Shown piece by piece: positions 44,382 to 52,823 of a DNA stretch of 64,000 bases. The notes beneath the pieces were generated by a model. The model was not told the DNA's origin. It saw nothing but the letters and a program-made list of their open reading frames with translations, and searched no databases. Both the position numbers and the translations under genes were made by a program. Numbering within the stretch: the first letter of the stretch is position 1; every line of letters starts with the position of its first letter. Source of the DNA: Clostridium tetanomorphum (GTDB taxonomy: Bacteria > Bacillota > Clostridia > Clostridiales > Clostridiaceae); contig NZ_JAGGKA010000012.1 of assembly GCF_017873215.1 (NCBI RefSeq), positions 82,053 through 146,052 of the forward strand, in the 5' to 3' direction.

Positions 44382-44801
44382 ATGATGTATACTGTGTTAA
44401 GTGTAAAAATAAGAGTAGAAAGGTTAAAAAAGGTTTTAAAAGCTAATGATTTTATAGAATACAGAAACTTAATGGGCAAATTAAGTAATGTAGAAGTGAG
44501 AAAATGGTATAATTACCATGACAAAAATATTATTAATAAAATAGATAAATCCTTGTCAATAAAACAGCAAGCTATACAAGCCCATTATTTAAGAAATAAG
44601 TATAGAACGGAAGCTAGAAAATTAATGAGAGATAGAAAGCTTGCAAAACATTTGGATATTAATAATCATAACCTGCCATTTGAGTATTATGAAAATAAAT
44701 ATTTAAAACAAGGATATAGTAATGATTCTCTTTATGAAAAAATACTAGATGCTTCAACTAGATCAAATAAAATGGTAAACAAAAAATTAGGAATAGTATA
44801 G
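44382..44801 (+). CDS. Hypothetical basic protein, toxin-tail-like fragment
   Basis: 139 residues, basic, with WYNYHDKNIINKIDKSLSIK followed by QQAIQAHYLRNKYRTEARKL and a C-terminal ASTRSNKMVNKKLGIV. The pattern recalls C-terminal cartridges of clostridial polymorphic toxins, but I cannot name a family. ATG 44382 has no convincing ribosome site, so this may be a detached toxin tail. The orphan SUKH immunity gene at 36900 is 7 kb away; a link is speculative. Confidence 0.45.
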   Translation: MMYTVLSVKIRVERLKKVLKANDFIEYRNLMGKLSNVEVRKWYNYHDKNIINKIDKSLSIKQQAIQAHYLRNKYRTEARKLMRDRKLAKHLDINNHNLPFEYYENKYLKQGYSNDSLYEKILDASTRSNKMVNKKLGIV

Positions 44802-44861
44802 AAGCAAACTTAAAAATAAGTAGAGTATTTAACTGTAGAGAGTAGTGTAAATTTAATTATA

Positions 44862-44891
44862 CCCTAAGAAAAATCTTAGGATATTTTTGTT
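44862..44891 (+). terminator. Terminator
   Basis: CCTAAGA / TCTTAGG stem around AAAA, followed by ATATTTTTGTTTTTT. Confidence 0.8.
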
Positions 44892-45091
44892 TTTTGATAA
44901 TTAATGATAAATTGATTATATATGCAGCATAATATTCTAATTTCTATTTATTAATATGTTATAATTAATTAATAATAAATAAAAGTACTCTGTACTTTTG
45001 TTTACGTAGTACAATTGGCAATTAAGAATAATTTTTATCTATTTAGAACTGTCAATTTTGTTATTACAGGAACAGGAGGAGTATTAATGTT

Positions 45092-45622
45092 ATGGATGAA
45101 AAAATGCTATTTACCGTAAAGACCACAATGGAAAAGGAAGATTATCGAAAGTTCTTATATGTAGCTACATTTAAGAAAACACCAATCATTATTCCAATGA
45201 TATTATTTATGGCTGCAATTGGATCAGCTGTTATAGCTTTTGATAAAGGTTCATTTAATATAGTTACATTTTTAGTTACTTGGGTTATTATGACAGCTTT
45301 TATTTTTGGCATTATTTGTTTTAAAGTTGAAGATAGAAACAAGAAAAGGATTAGAACGGATAAAGTAGGGGCTTTTGGTACTTATCAAACAGTAATATTT
45401 TATGAGAATTGTATTGTTACATTTAATGAGAAAATTGAAGGAAAGAGTAAAATACGTTATGATCAGTTGTATCGTGTTCTTGAATCCAAAGATTATTTGA
45501 TTTTTTATTATAATGAAAATATGGCTTCACTGATACGTAAGAAAGATATTGAAGAAGATGATAGGACTAAAATTATAGAATTATTACAAAGAAAATTAGG
45601 AAATATTTTTAAGAGCATATAA
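45092..45622 (+). CDS. YcxB-like membrane protein
   Basis: 176 residues. The N-terminal cytoplasmic strand (FTVKTTMEKEDYRKFLYVAT) precedes two membrane segments (about 30-50 and 57-76). The C-terminal PH-like domain carries FYENCIVTFNEKIEGKSKIR and YDQLYRVLESKDYLIFYYNE, the pattern of YcxB-family proteins. Function unknown. ATG 45092 follows AGGAGGAG. A second small membrane protein gene follows after 37 bases, probably in one operon. Confidence 0.8.
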   Translation: MDEKMLFTVKTTMEKEDYRKFLYVATFKKTPIIIPMILFMAAIGSAVIAFDKGSFNIVTFLVTWVIMTAFIFGIICFKVEDRNKKRIRTDKVGAFGTYQTVIFYENCIVTFNEKIEGKSKIRYDQLYRVLESKDYLIFYYNENMASLIRKKDIEEDDRTKIIELLQRKLGNIFKSI

Positions 45623-45659
45623 TTTAGTACTAGGGATCAATATATAAGGAGCTTAAAAA

Positions 45660-46055
45660 ATGAAAAAAAGAATATTGTCAAATATTACCAGGGGTATATT
45701 TGTTTTATTTATTATATGGACTGTAGCTACAGTTTTTATTGCTTATAACAATATAAATAATTCATTTGCCGGCAAAGTTGTAAGTGGTTATATAATGTTT
45801 ATCTTTTTCTTTATTTTTTATATTAGTTTTATTACTATTTTAAACATTATAAAGTTGAATGGATGGGAAATAAGAAAAAGATTAAACAGGTTTTTTCTTA
45901 CTTTTATAATACTTTTGGCAGTAAATATTTTATTAACATATCTAATTAAAGGTCAAGTAAATATATTAAATCAAATATCAACTCCTTTGGGATTTTCTTT
46001 TGGTATTGCTTTTTGGGATATTTTATTTAAAAATAAGGATAGTATAAATAATTAA
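45660..46055 (+). CDS. Small four-helix membrane protein, unknown
   Basis: 131 residues with four hydrophobic segments (about 10-28, 40-62, 76-94, 103-120) and basic loops. No family is recognised. ATG 45660 follows AAGGAGC. Probably co-transcribed with the YcxB-like gene upstream; the terminator-like hairpin at 46061 ends the unit. Confidence 0.7.
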   Translation: MKKRILSNITRGIFVLFIIWTVATVFIAYNNINNSFAGKVVSGYIMFIFFFIFYISFITILNIIKLNGWEIRKRLNRFFLTFIILLAVNILLTYLIKGQVNILNQISTPLGFSFGIAFWDILFKNKDSINN

Positions 46056-46060
46056 GTTAT

Positions 46061-46094
46061 GTGTTGGGTCTGTACTAGTATTAGATCCAACATA
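46061..46094. terminator. Hairpin after the membrane-protein pair
   Basis: TGTTGGGTCT / AGATCCAACA stem; no long T-run. Confidence 0.55.
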
Positions 46095-46146
46095 TAAAAT
46101 AATATTTATAATATTTTATATAGTTCATCCATCCATTAAATATTGT

Positions 46147-46401
46147 TTATATTTCTGTTTTGAAAGATTTTAAATCTCTTTTACATTCTTCGCAAATATA
46201 CATAGATTTGAAGAGAGTAACATTATTCATATTACCACAAAAAGTACAACCAGGAGAGTACTTTCTTAAAAATATAGCATTTTCATCTCTAAAAATTTCT
46301 AATGAATCTCCTTCTTTAATAAAAAGTAACTCTCTTGTTTCTTTTGGTATTACTATTCTACCAAGTTCGTCTACCTTTCTTACCATTCCTATTGATTTCA
46401 T
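46147..46401 (-). CDS. AbrB-family transition-state regulator with CxxC tail
   Basis: 84 residues. The N-terminal swapped-hairpin AbrB domain reads GMVRKVDELGRIVIPKETRE and LFIKEGDSLEIF. The C-terminal part has paired cysteines (CTFCGN, CEEC) suggesting zinc binding, as in clostridial AbrB homologues. AbrB proteins repress stationary-phase genes. ATG 46401 follows AGGAGG. It is transcribed alone and convergent with the small membrane gene. Confidence 0.92.
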   Translation of the reverse strand: MKSIGMVRKVDELGRIVIPKETRELLFIKEGDSLEIFRDENAIFLRKYSPGCTFCGNMNNVTLFKSMYICEECKRDLKSFKTEI

Positions 46402-46639
46402 AACAACATTCCTCCTAATTTTTTATTATTTTTTAATGTAGTTCTAATATAATATATTTGAATAATAAGTTACAAGGTTCATATTTTCAAGTTATGGAAA
46501 ATATCTACCAATTTATTAATAAAAATTTATAAATTATTTTTATAATCTTTAGATAATCATTGAAAGAAGTTTGTTTCAGAAATACTTTATGCACAAAGAA
46601 AAAGGTATTCATATATGTTATAATTATCCTATTAAATTA

Positions 46640-46797
46640 TTATTAAATTTATAGGTAAAATCATAGATAAATTTTATAAACTAGTTATTGAAAATAAAAA
46701 TTATAAAGATATTAGGACTATTGAAAATAACATATTTATAATAACTGATGAAGAGAAATATGAGAAAATTGAATTTGAAGAAATCACTTGGAAATAA
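46640..46797 (+). pseudogene. C-terminal gene fragment, unknown
   Basis: An open frame without a start reads IIDKFYKLVIENKNYKDIRT, IENNIFIITDEEKY and EFEEITWK before a stop at about 46795. It lies just before the pentapeptide gene and looks like the tail of a deleted gene. The rest of 46440-46640 shows nothing. Confidence 0.35.
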
Positions 46798-46818
46798 GGA
46801 TAAAAGAGGATGATTAAT

Positions 46819-47475
46819 ATGAAGGAAGATAAAAATAATATAAGGGTATTAAAACCTAGAATTCCCAATGAGTTAGCTAATTTTGAACATTTAGAAAGTA
46901 ATATATTAGATTATGATTCAGTTTCAACAGTAATTATAAATAAGTGTCATCTAGAAAATCTTAATGCTAGAAAGGTATCTTTTAAAGAAATCATATTTAA
47001 CAATGTAGTATTTAGAAATGTGTCATTTGAATGTAGTGAATTTATGGATATAAGATTTGAAAACTGTGATTTATCAAATGTTAATTTTATAGAATCTTCA
47101 ATACATAGAGTTGAATTTGTAAACTGTAAGCTCATAGGCATTAATTTAAGTGAATCAACTATTAGAAATGTTATTTTTAATCAGTGTAATGGACAATATG
47201 CATTTTTTAGATTTGTAGATTTTAAACAAGTTTTATTTAGTGATTGCCAACTTCCATTTGCTGATTTTCAAGAAAGTGAGTTTTCTAAAGTTGAATTTAA
47301 AAATACGGATATGACTCAAAGCCAAATGTATGGTACTAAGTTAAAAGGAATGGATTTTTGTAGTTGTAACATTGATGGAATGGGGGCAAGAATTGAGGAC
47401 GTTAAGGGGGTTATAGTTACACCTGCACAAGCTATTTCACTTGCAAGTTTAATAGGAATTGTAATTAAAGTATAG
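46819..47475 (+). CDS. Pentapeptide-repeat protein
   Basis: About 218 residues. Tandem five-residue units A(D/N)LXX-like (NVVFRNVSFECSEFMDIRFE; NCDLSNVNFIESSIHRVEFV; FADFQESEFSKVEF) predict a right-handed quadrilateral beta helix. A central hydrophobic break separates two coils, as in Qnr-type proteins that mimic DNA and shield gyrase. That role is inferred from the architecture only. ATG 46819 is favoured over ATG 46810 because AAAGAGG (46803-46809) overlaps the earlier codon. Confidence 0.85.
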   Translation: MKEDKNNIRVLKPRIPNELANFEHLESNILDYDSVSTVIINKCHLENLNARKVSFKEIIFNNVVFRNVSFECSEFMDIRFENCDLSNVNFIESSIHRVEFVNCKLIGINLSESTIRNVIFNQCNGQYAFFRFVDFKQVLFSDCQLPFADFQESEFSKVEFKNTDMTQSQMYGTKLKGMDFCSCNIDGMGARIEDVKGVIVTPAQAISLASLIGIVIKV

Positions 47476-47502
47476 AAAATTTTAGAATAGGAGCTATATT
47501 TG

Positions 47503-48035
47503 ATGAAATATATAGACTGTAATGGTAAAAAATTTTAATTAGAAAAGCTATTAAGTCAGATGCTAAAGAATTAATAGAATATCTTAATATAATTGGTGGT
47601 GAATCAGATTTTTTAACATTTGGAATAGGGCAGTTTGGAAGAAGTATTGAACAAGAAGAAGAATTTATTTTAAATGCTTTAAATAAGAAAAATACATTAT
47701 TCATTATAGCCGAAATTGATGGAAAGATAGTTGGGAATTTGAATTTTTCTGGAGGAGCAAGAGAAAGAAATTTTCACGTTGGAGAGTTTGGAGTAAGTGT
47801 TCTTAAAAAATATTGGGGAAATAGTATAGGTGAAGAGCTCATTAAATATTTAATTAATTGGAGTAAAAATTCCAGAATAATTAGAAAAATTAATTTAAGA
47901 GTTAGAACTGATAATACACGTGGGATTTACCTATATAAGAAATTTGGATTTTTAGAAGAAGGAGTATTAAAAAGAGATTTTTTAATTAATGATGTATTTT
48001 ATGATTCGCTATTAATGGGAATGATAATAAATTAA
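47503..48035 (+). pseudogene. GNAT acetyltransferase with frameshift in a poly-A tract
   Basis: TAGGAGC precedes ATG 47503, which reads MKYIDCNGKKF and stops. The run of six A at 47527-47532 is one base short: with seven, the sequence would continue as KKILIRKAIKSDAKELIEYL into a complete RimJ/RimL-like enzyme. That enzyme has FGVSVLKKYWGNSIGEELIK (acetyl-CoA loop) and IYLYKKFGFLEEGVLKRDF. From codon 11 on, the frame is intact to 48035. A sequencing error or a slippage-type switch would also explain it. Shorter in-frame ATG 47739 would lack the N-terminal half. Confidence 0.75.
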
Positions 48036-48115
48036 TAAATTGCTGTAAGTTATTAGAGTAAATATTATAAAAAGATTTATGAAAGTTAGTAAGAAAAGAT
48101 ATGGAGGAAAGTAAG

Positions 48116-48349
48116 ATGAGAACAGTTTATAAGAACCCAAAGGAATTAGCTATATGCGTGAAGGATTTAGTAGATTTATATTTAGAGGGACTTATGACAT
48201 ATGAGAAATTAGAGGAGAAAGTAGTTAAGATTAGTAAAGCTAATGAAGAGAGATTTTATAAAAATGGAATTATAGATACTAAAATAGCCAATACATTAGG
48301 TGATTTAAGAATAGATATTGTAAATAAAATATTATTACATAAAGAATAA
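48116..48349 (+). CDS. TIGR04540-type small protein
   Basis: 77 residues, mostly helical: MRTVYKNPKELAICVKDLVD, then LYLEGLMTYEKLEEKV and IANTLGDLRIDIVNKIL. I recall this as the small clostridial family TIGR04540, of unknown function. ATG 48116 is favoured over ATG 48101 because the ribosome site GGAGG (48103-48107) lies between them. No operon partner. Confidence 0.75.
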   Translation: MRTVYKNPKELAICVKDLVDLYLEGLMTYEKLEEKVVKISKANEERFYKNGIIDTKIANTLGDLRIDIVNKILLHKE

Positions 48350-48686
48350 ATAATAGTTATAAATTATATAACTTAAGATAAAATAACCACTATAAAGATT
48401 ATATTAAATTTTAATATTTTTTATAGAATATGATAATATTTAGTATAAAACAATTTCCTACACTAATTAGTTCATTTGCGTGGGAAGTTTTCAATATTAC
48501 TAGAAGTCATGCTATGAGATCTATATTTCAAGTTATTTTTAAGTGTTAGAAGTAAAAAGTAATAAAAGATAATGAATTTCTAAACTATAAAAAAATATTA
48601 CTGGAAAATAAAATTTCCAGTAAATTCTTAATTATATAAATTATCTAGTTCTTCAATAGTAATCAAAAATTTTCTCATTTTATAAA
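48350..48686. other. Intergenic stretch; one hairpin
   Basis: A stem TTACTGGAAAAT / ATTTCCAGTAA (about 48599-48627) probably ends transcription from either side. A 25-codon open stretch (SFAWEVFNITRSHAMRSIFQ) at about 48470-48550 looks like debris. Nothing else is seen. Confidence 0.45.
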
Positions 48687-50099
48687 TTACTTTTTCATTA
48701 ATTCTTTCATATGAGTTACTAATGGATCAGCTATTGTTCCAACAACTATTTGGAAATTTTTATCATCAAGTTTCATAACTCCACTAGCGCCTATTTTTTT
48801 CAATCTTGATTCGTCAATCATCTTTCCGTCATTAACAGATAGTCTTATTCTAGTTACGCAGGCATCTAAAACATCTATATTATTTTTTCCACCAATAGCA
48901 TCTAAAATTTCAGCAGCCTTAGGTGTAAGGTCTGAATTACTTAAACTTGAGAAAGCTGAAGTAGTTTCTTCTTCCATATCTCTACCAGGTGTAGATAGGT
49001 TAAATTTAATAATACAGAATCTGAATACGAAGTAGTAAAGTACGGCATAAACTAAGCCTACTCCAAATAAAAGTATTGGCTTTGATGCTATACCAAAGTT
49101 TAAAAGATAGTCCATGAAGCCTGCTGAGAAGCTAAAACCATCCTTTATTCCAAGCAAGCAGGTAATCCCCATGGAACTTGCAGTAAGGATTGCATGGACA
49201 ACATATAATGCAGGAGCTAGGAACATGAATGAAAATTCTATTGGCTCAGTTATACCGGTTAAGAAAGAAGTAAATGCTAATCCAAGAAGCATACCAGAAA
49301 GTTCTTTTTTAGCTTTTAAGTCGCGTACCTTGGCAGTATGAATCATAGCTAAACATGCTGCAGGAAGACCAAACATCATTATTGGAAAGAAACCAGTCAT
49401 ATAAGTTCCAGCAGTTGGGTCCTGAGCAAGGAATCTGTTAAAGTCACCAATAATAGTTTGGCCTGCTGGTGTGGTGAATGATCCAAATTGTTGCCAGAAT
49501 AATGTATTAAGAACATGGTGAAGTCCAAATGGAATCAATAATCTGTTAAAGAAACCAAATATTATAGCACCTAATGCTCCAGCATGAGCTAATGTGTTAC
49601 CAAATGCATTTACAGCGCCTTGACAGTGTGGCCATATATAGTATAATGCTATACCTATGAACATGCTATAAAAAGACATTACTATAGGAACAAATCGCTT
49701 ACCACCAAAGAAACCTAAAAAGTCAGGAAGCTTAATAGCCCTGTATTTGTTATATAAATAAGATGCTAAAATACCTACTAAAATACCTTGTAAAACACCC
49801 ATATTTAAACTGCTATTAAATCCAGCTACATCATACATTACTTTATAACCTACTATAGCTGCTATGGCTGCTACACCATTATTTTCTTTAGCTAATCCTA
49901 CAGCTACACCTATTGCAAATATAATCGGCAAATTACTAGTTATAGCATTTCCAGCCGCATTCATCCAACGTATGTTAAGCAAGTCACCAGCACCAAGTCT
50001 TACTAGCAAACCAGCTGCTGGTAGTACAGCTACTGGAGTCATAAGAGCTTTACCTAGTCTTTGTAAACTTGCTAATACTTTATTATTACCTTTAGACAT
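48687..50099 (-). CDS. nagE: PTS N-acetylglucosamine transporter, EIICB (NagE type)
   Basis: 470 residues. The EIIC domain (about 1-370) has some ten membrane segments, with RLLIPFGLHHVLNTLFWQQF and the substrate-loop GITEPIEFSFMFLAPALYVV. The C-terminal EIIB domain has phospho-cysteine C in DVLDACVTRIRLSV. It imports and phosphorylates GlcNAc, possibly also glucosamine, together with the EIIA encoded divergently. No EIIA domain is fused. ATG 50099 follows GAGGGGGGTTT. A terminator with an antiterminator site lies upstream. Specificity is supported by the neighbouring nag genes. Confidence 0.9.
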   Translation of the reverse strand: MSKGNNKVLASLQRLGKALMTPVAVLPAAGLLVRLGAGDLLNIRWMNAAGNAITSNLPIIFAIGVAVGLAKENNGVAAIAAIVGYKVMYDVAGFNSSLNMGVLQGILVGILASYLYNKYRAIKLPDFLGFFGGKRFVPIVMSFYSMFIGIALYYIWPHCQGAVNAFGNTLAHAGALGAIIFGFFNRLLIPFGLHHVLNTLFWQQFGSFTTPAGQTIIGDFNRFLAQDPTAGTYMTGFFPIMMFGLPAACLAMIHTAKVRDLKAKKELSGMLLGLAFTSFLTGITEPIEFSFMFLAPALYVVHAILTASSMGITCLLGIKDGFSFSAGFMDYLLNFGIASKPILLFGVGLVYAVLYYFVFRFCIIKFNLSTPGRDMEEETTSAFSSLSNSDLTPKAAEILDAIGGKNNIDVLDACVTRIRLSVNDGKMIDESRLKKIGASGVMKLDDKNFQIVVGTIADPLVTHMKELMKK

Positions 50100-50180
50100 T
50101 AATAAACCCCCCTCATAAAATTTATTAATAAATATGATTAATTAATGCCGTACGCTCATCAATTAATCATAAATTAAAAC

Positions 50181-50243
50181 AAAAAAAAGCTGAAAAGGTT
50201 AAACCTTTTCAGCTTTTGCCCAAAATTTAATTTGGTTACACGC
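50181..50243 (-). promoter_or_regulatory. Antitermination site (RAT) and terminator upstream of nagE
   Basis: On the minus strand GCGTGTAACC...TTTGGGCAAAAGCTG (50243-50200) overlaps the stem AAAGCTGAAAAGG / CCTTTTCAGCTTT with T-run. It is similar in GTGTAAC start and position to the GlcT-type site at 50363, so it is probably bound by the same antiterminator. Confidence 0.65.
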
Positions 50244-50362
50244 TGATAACTTAATTTCATTATAATACTTTTTAAATTAATGTCAATACATAATTTAAAA
50301 TTTTTAATTAATTTAGAATATTGACAAATATAATTCGAAGATATATACTTATTAACAAAGAA

Positions 50363-50413
50363 AACGTGTAACTGTTAAATCAGGCATGAGTTTGCAACTT
50401 ATGCCTTTTTTTT
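50363..50413 (+). promoter_or_regulatory. GlcT-type RAT and terminator upstream of the EIIA gene
   Basis: ACGTGTAACTG...TCAGGCATGAG (50364-50390) resembles the GlcT target of Bacillus ptsG. It overlaps the terminator AGGCATGAGTT / AACTTATGCCT with T-run (50382-50413). Antiterminator binding would allow read-through into the EIIA gene. Confidence 0.78.
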
Positions 50414-50452
50414 ATTTGTTTATAATAAAAATAACTTTAGGGGGGTCAATAT

Positions 50453-50932
50453 ATGTTTAATTTATTTAAAAAAAGTAATTCTATAATAGCACCTATGTGT
50501 GGAAGAGTATTAGATTTATCAAAGGTACCCGATGGTGTTTTTGCTAGTAGATTAGCAGGAGATGGGGTGGCAATTGATTGTTCTGAAGATGTTATAGTAG
50601 CTCCTGCAGATGGCACGTTATCTTTAATATTTAAAACAAATCATGCCTTTGGTATTACCCTTGACAATGGAATAGAGTTGCTAATTCATATAGGAATAGA
50701 TACAGTGAAGTTAAAAGGAGAGGGTTTTCAAAGACTAGCAAGAGAGAAAACTAGAGTTAAGGTTGGGGAGCCTATAGTAAGAATAAATAGAAAATTCATA
50801 AAAGAAAAAGGATATTCTTTAATTAGTCCTATATTAATTACTAATGTGGAAAAAATTGAACAAATAAAAGGTAATGTAGATATTAAAGTTACCTCAGGGA
50901 AAGATATCATTTTTACTTATAAAATTAAATAG
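50453..50932 (+). CDS. PTS EIIA component (glucose/GlcNAc type)
   Basis: 159 residues of the Crr-like EIIA family. The two histidines are visible in TNHAFGITLDNGIELLIHIG (the phosphorylated His is in LLIHIGIDT). DGVFASRLAGDGVAID is also typical. It hands phosphate from HPr to the EIIB domain of the nagE product, which lacks its own EIIA. ATG 50453 follows AGGGGGG. It is preceded by an antiterminator-controlled terminator and transcribed divergently from nagE. Confidence 0.9.
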   Translation: MFNLFKKSNSIIAPMCGRVLDLSKVPDGVFASRLAGDGVAIDCSEDVIVAPADGTLSLIFKTNHAFGITLDNGIELLIHIGIDTVKLKGEGFQRLAREKTRVKVGEPIVRINRKFIKEKGYSLISPILITNVEKIEQIKGNVDIKVTSGKDIIFTYKIK

Positions 50933-50965
50933 AAAAGCCCTTGCATTTTTGCAAGGTTCTTTTCA
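50932..50965. terminator. Terminator between EIIA and antiterminator genes
   Basis: AAAAGCCCTTGCA / TGCAAGGTTCTTTT stem between convergent genes. Confidence 0.78.
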
Positions 50966-50968
50966 TAC

Positions 50969-51823
50969 TTATTTGTTACATGAATTCATAAATTTTTCTA
51001 TGTGTATTGCTAGATAAGCAGTTTCATCGTCTACAACCTTTGCATATAATTCATCTTCAAGTATTTTACTTACTTTTTTTGCAAGTTTATATGATTTAGC
51101 ATATTGTTTTTTTATTGTTGGTAAAAGATCATTTTTTATAGGAGTGTCATTTAAAATTCTTTCAATAGCAAAGCGAATATGAGTTAAAAAACGTGCATAA
51201 TCTAAAGATTGTTTATCAATCTCTATATTTAATTCATCTTCTATAAATTCTATTATAGTATTAGATAAAAATGTATATTTTAAAGTATTAGATAATTTAC
51301 CTTGGTTTCTTGCAGAATGTATATGAAGTGTTATAAAACCAACTTCTCCATCAGGTATTATTATATTTAAACGATCTTCCAACATATTTACAGCTTTTTT
51401 TGCAATTTCAAATTCTTTTTTGTATAAAGTTTCTGTTTCCACAAGAAAAGGATTTTCAATCTCATCATTCTCCATAAGTCTTTTTAATGTATACGAAATG
51501 TGGTCTATGAGAGAAATGTGTATTTTTTCATTGAGTTGTTCTTCTAATTTATCTGAAATCATTGAAATTACTTCTTCACATAACCCTACAATTTTGCTAT
51601 CAGTATGAGAAATAAGTTCTTTAAAATTATTAAAATTATCTTTATTTTCTATAGCAAATATTTTATCTACAGGTGTTTTTAAAGGAATGATGTCACCTGT
51701 ATGTTTGCCGAAACCTATTCCTTTACAAAATAGTATTTTTTCTGCACCATCTTGGTTAACTAAAAGTACATTATTATTAAAAACTTTTATAACTTTATAA
51801 TTGCTAACTAATAAATTTTTCAT
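50969..51823 (-). CDS. BglG/GlcT-type transcriptional antiterminator
   Basis: 284 residues. The N-terminal RNA-binding CAT domain (LVSNYKVIKVFNNNVLLVNQ, then IGFGKH) is followed by two PTS regulation domains with conserved histidines (HTDSKIVGL, HISLIDHISYTLKRL; VGFITLHIHSARNQG; LAIHIEKFMNS). Phosphorylation by the PTS controls RNA binding. Two likely target sites (50363 and 50216) flank its neighbours nagE and the EIIA gene, supporting a GlcT-like role in GlcNAc control. ATG 51823 follows GGGAGGTATG. Confidence 0.92.
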   Translation of the reverse strand: MKNLLVSNYKVIKVFNNNVLLVNQDGAEKILFCKGIGFGKHTGDIIPLKTPVDKIFAIENKDNFNNFKELISHTDSKIVGLCEEVISMISDKLEEQLNEKIHISLIDHISYTLKRLMENDEIENPFLVETETLYKKEFEIAKKAVNMLEDRLNIIIPDGEVGFITLHIHSARNQGKLSNTLKYTFLSNTIIEFIEDELNIEIDKQSLDYARFLTHIRFAIERILNDTPIKNDLLPTIKKQYAKSYKLAKKVSKILEDELYAKVVDDETAYLAIHIEKFMNSCNK

Positions 51824-52063
51824 AAAACATACCTCCCATCCGAAAAAAGGTAAATAATTATATTAAAACTTCTATAAATATTAATAATAAATAGAAAATA
51901 ATAAAGATATAAGTATTTGTATATACAACATATCAATATAATGTTATAATAACATATATAGTAATAATTTGTATATAGCTAAATTAAAACATTGATAATT
52001 ATGTAAGAAATGACTCTAAATAGGAACATTTAATGTACTAACATATATAAGGAGGAAGATGTA

Positions 52064-52795
52064 GTGAGAAAGATATCTAAGAATAACCCTCTGCCACTTC
52101 ATTATCAAATTAAAGAAATTTTACAAGAGATGATTGAAAATGAAGAACTTAAACCAGGTGAAGTAATACCAACAGAAAGAGAGCTTTGTGAAATACAAGG
52201 TGTAAGTAGAATGACTGTAAATAAAGCAATTATGTCTTTAGTAAATGAGGGATTACTATATAGGGAACAAGGTAAAGGAACTTTTGTATGTAAACCTAAG
52301 AGAAAACAACAAATATCTGAATTAAAGGGTTTTACAGAAGAAATGAAGGAGAAAGGACTAAAAACTGATACGGAGATTTTATCATTTCAAGTAAAAGAAG
52401 GGACTAAACAGATAAGATCTATATTATGCATGCCTAATAATGAAAATAAAATTATTGAAATAAATAGATTAAGAAAAAGTGAAGGAGAACCAGTTGCAAT
52501 AGAAATAGTATGGATTCCTTATAATTTATTTTCAGACGTGACAAAAGAAACCATAGCTGGTAAGTCTTTATATTCAATATTTAGAGAAAAATATGGTTAT
52601 TATCCAATGAAAGCTAGACAAACTATAGAGCCTATAATGCTCAACGAGTATGAAGCAGAGTTATTAGATCAAAATGAAGGAGCTTTAGCTCTTATGTTTA
52701 GAAGAACAACTTATATGGAAAATGAAGTCCCAATAGAATATACAAAAGCTATTTATAGAAGTGATATATATAAATATGAGATAACATTAAAATAA
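52064..52795 (+). CDS. nagR: GntR-family (HutC/YvoA type) amino-sugar regulator
   Basis: 243 residues. The N-terminal winged helix has PLHYQIKEILQEMIENEELK and GVSRMTVNKAIMSLVNEGLL; the C-terminal UTRA domain reads KIIEINRLRKSEGEPVAIEI and ALMFRRTTYMENEVPIEYTK. NagR/YvoA members bind glucosamine-6-P or GlcNAc-6-P and repress nag genes. GTG 52064 follows AGGAGGAAGATGTA. It heads the murQ-nagA-nagB unit with gaps of 28, 14 and 44 bases. The symbol is assigned by context. Confidence 0.88.
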   Translation: MRKISKNNPLPLHYQIKEILQEMIENEELKPGEVIPTERELCEIQGVSRMTVNKAIMSLVNEGLLYREQGKGTFVCKPKRKQQISELKGFTEEMKEKGLKTDTEILSFQVKEGTKQIRSILCMPNNENKIIEINRLRKSEGEPVAIEIVWIPYNLFSDVTKETIAGKSLYSIFREKYGYYPMKARQTIEPIMLNEYEAELLDQNEGALALMFRRTTYMENEVPIEYTKAIYRSDIYKYEITLK

Positions 52796-52823
52796 TTTTA
52801 ATTATAGAAAGAAGATGTGTCTT

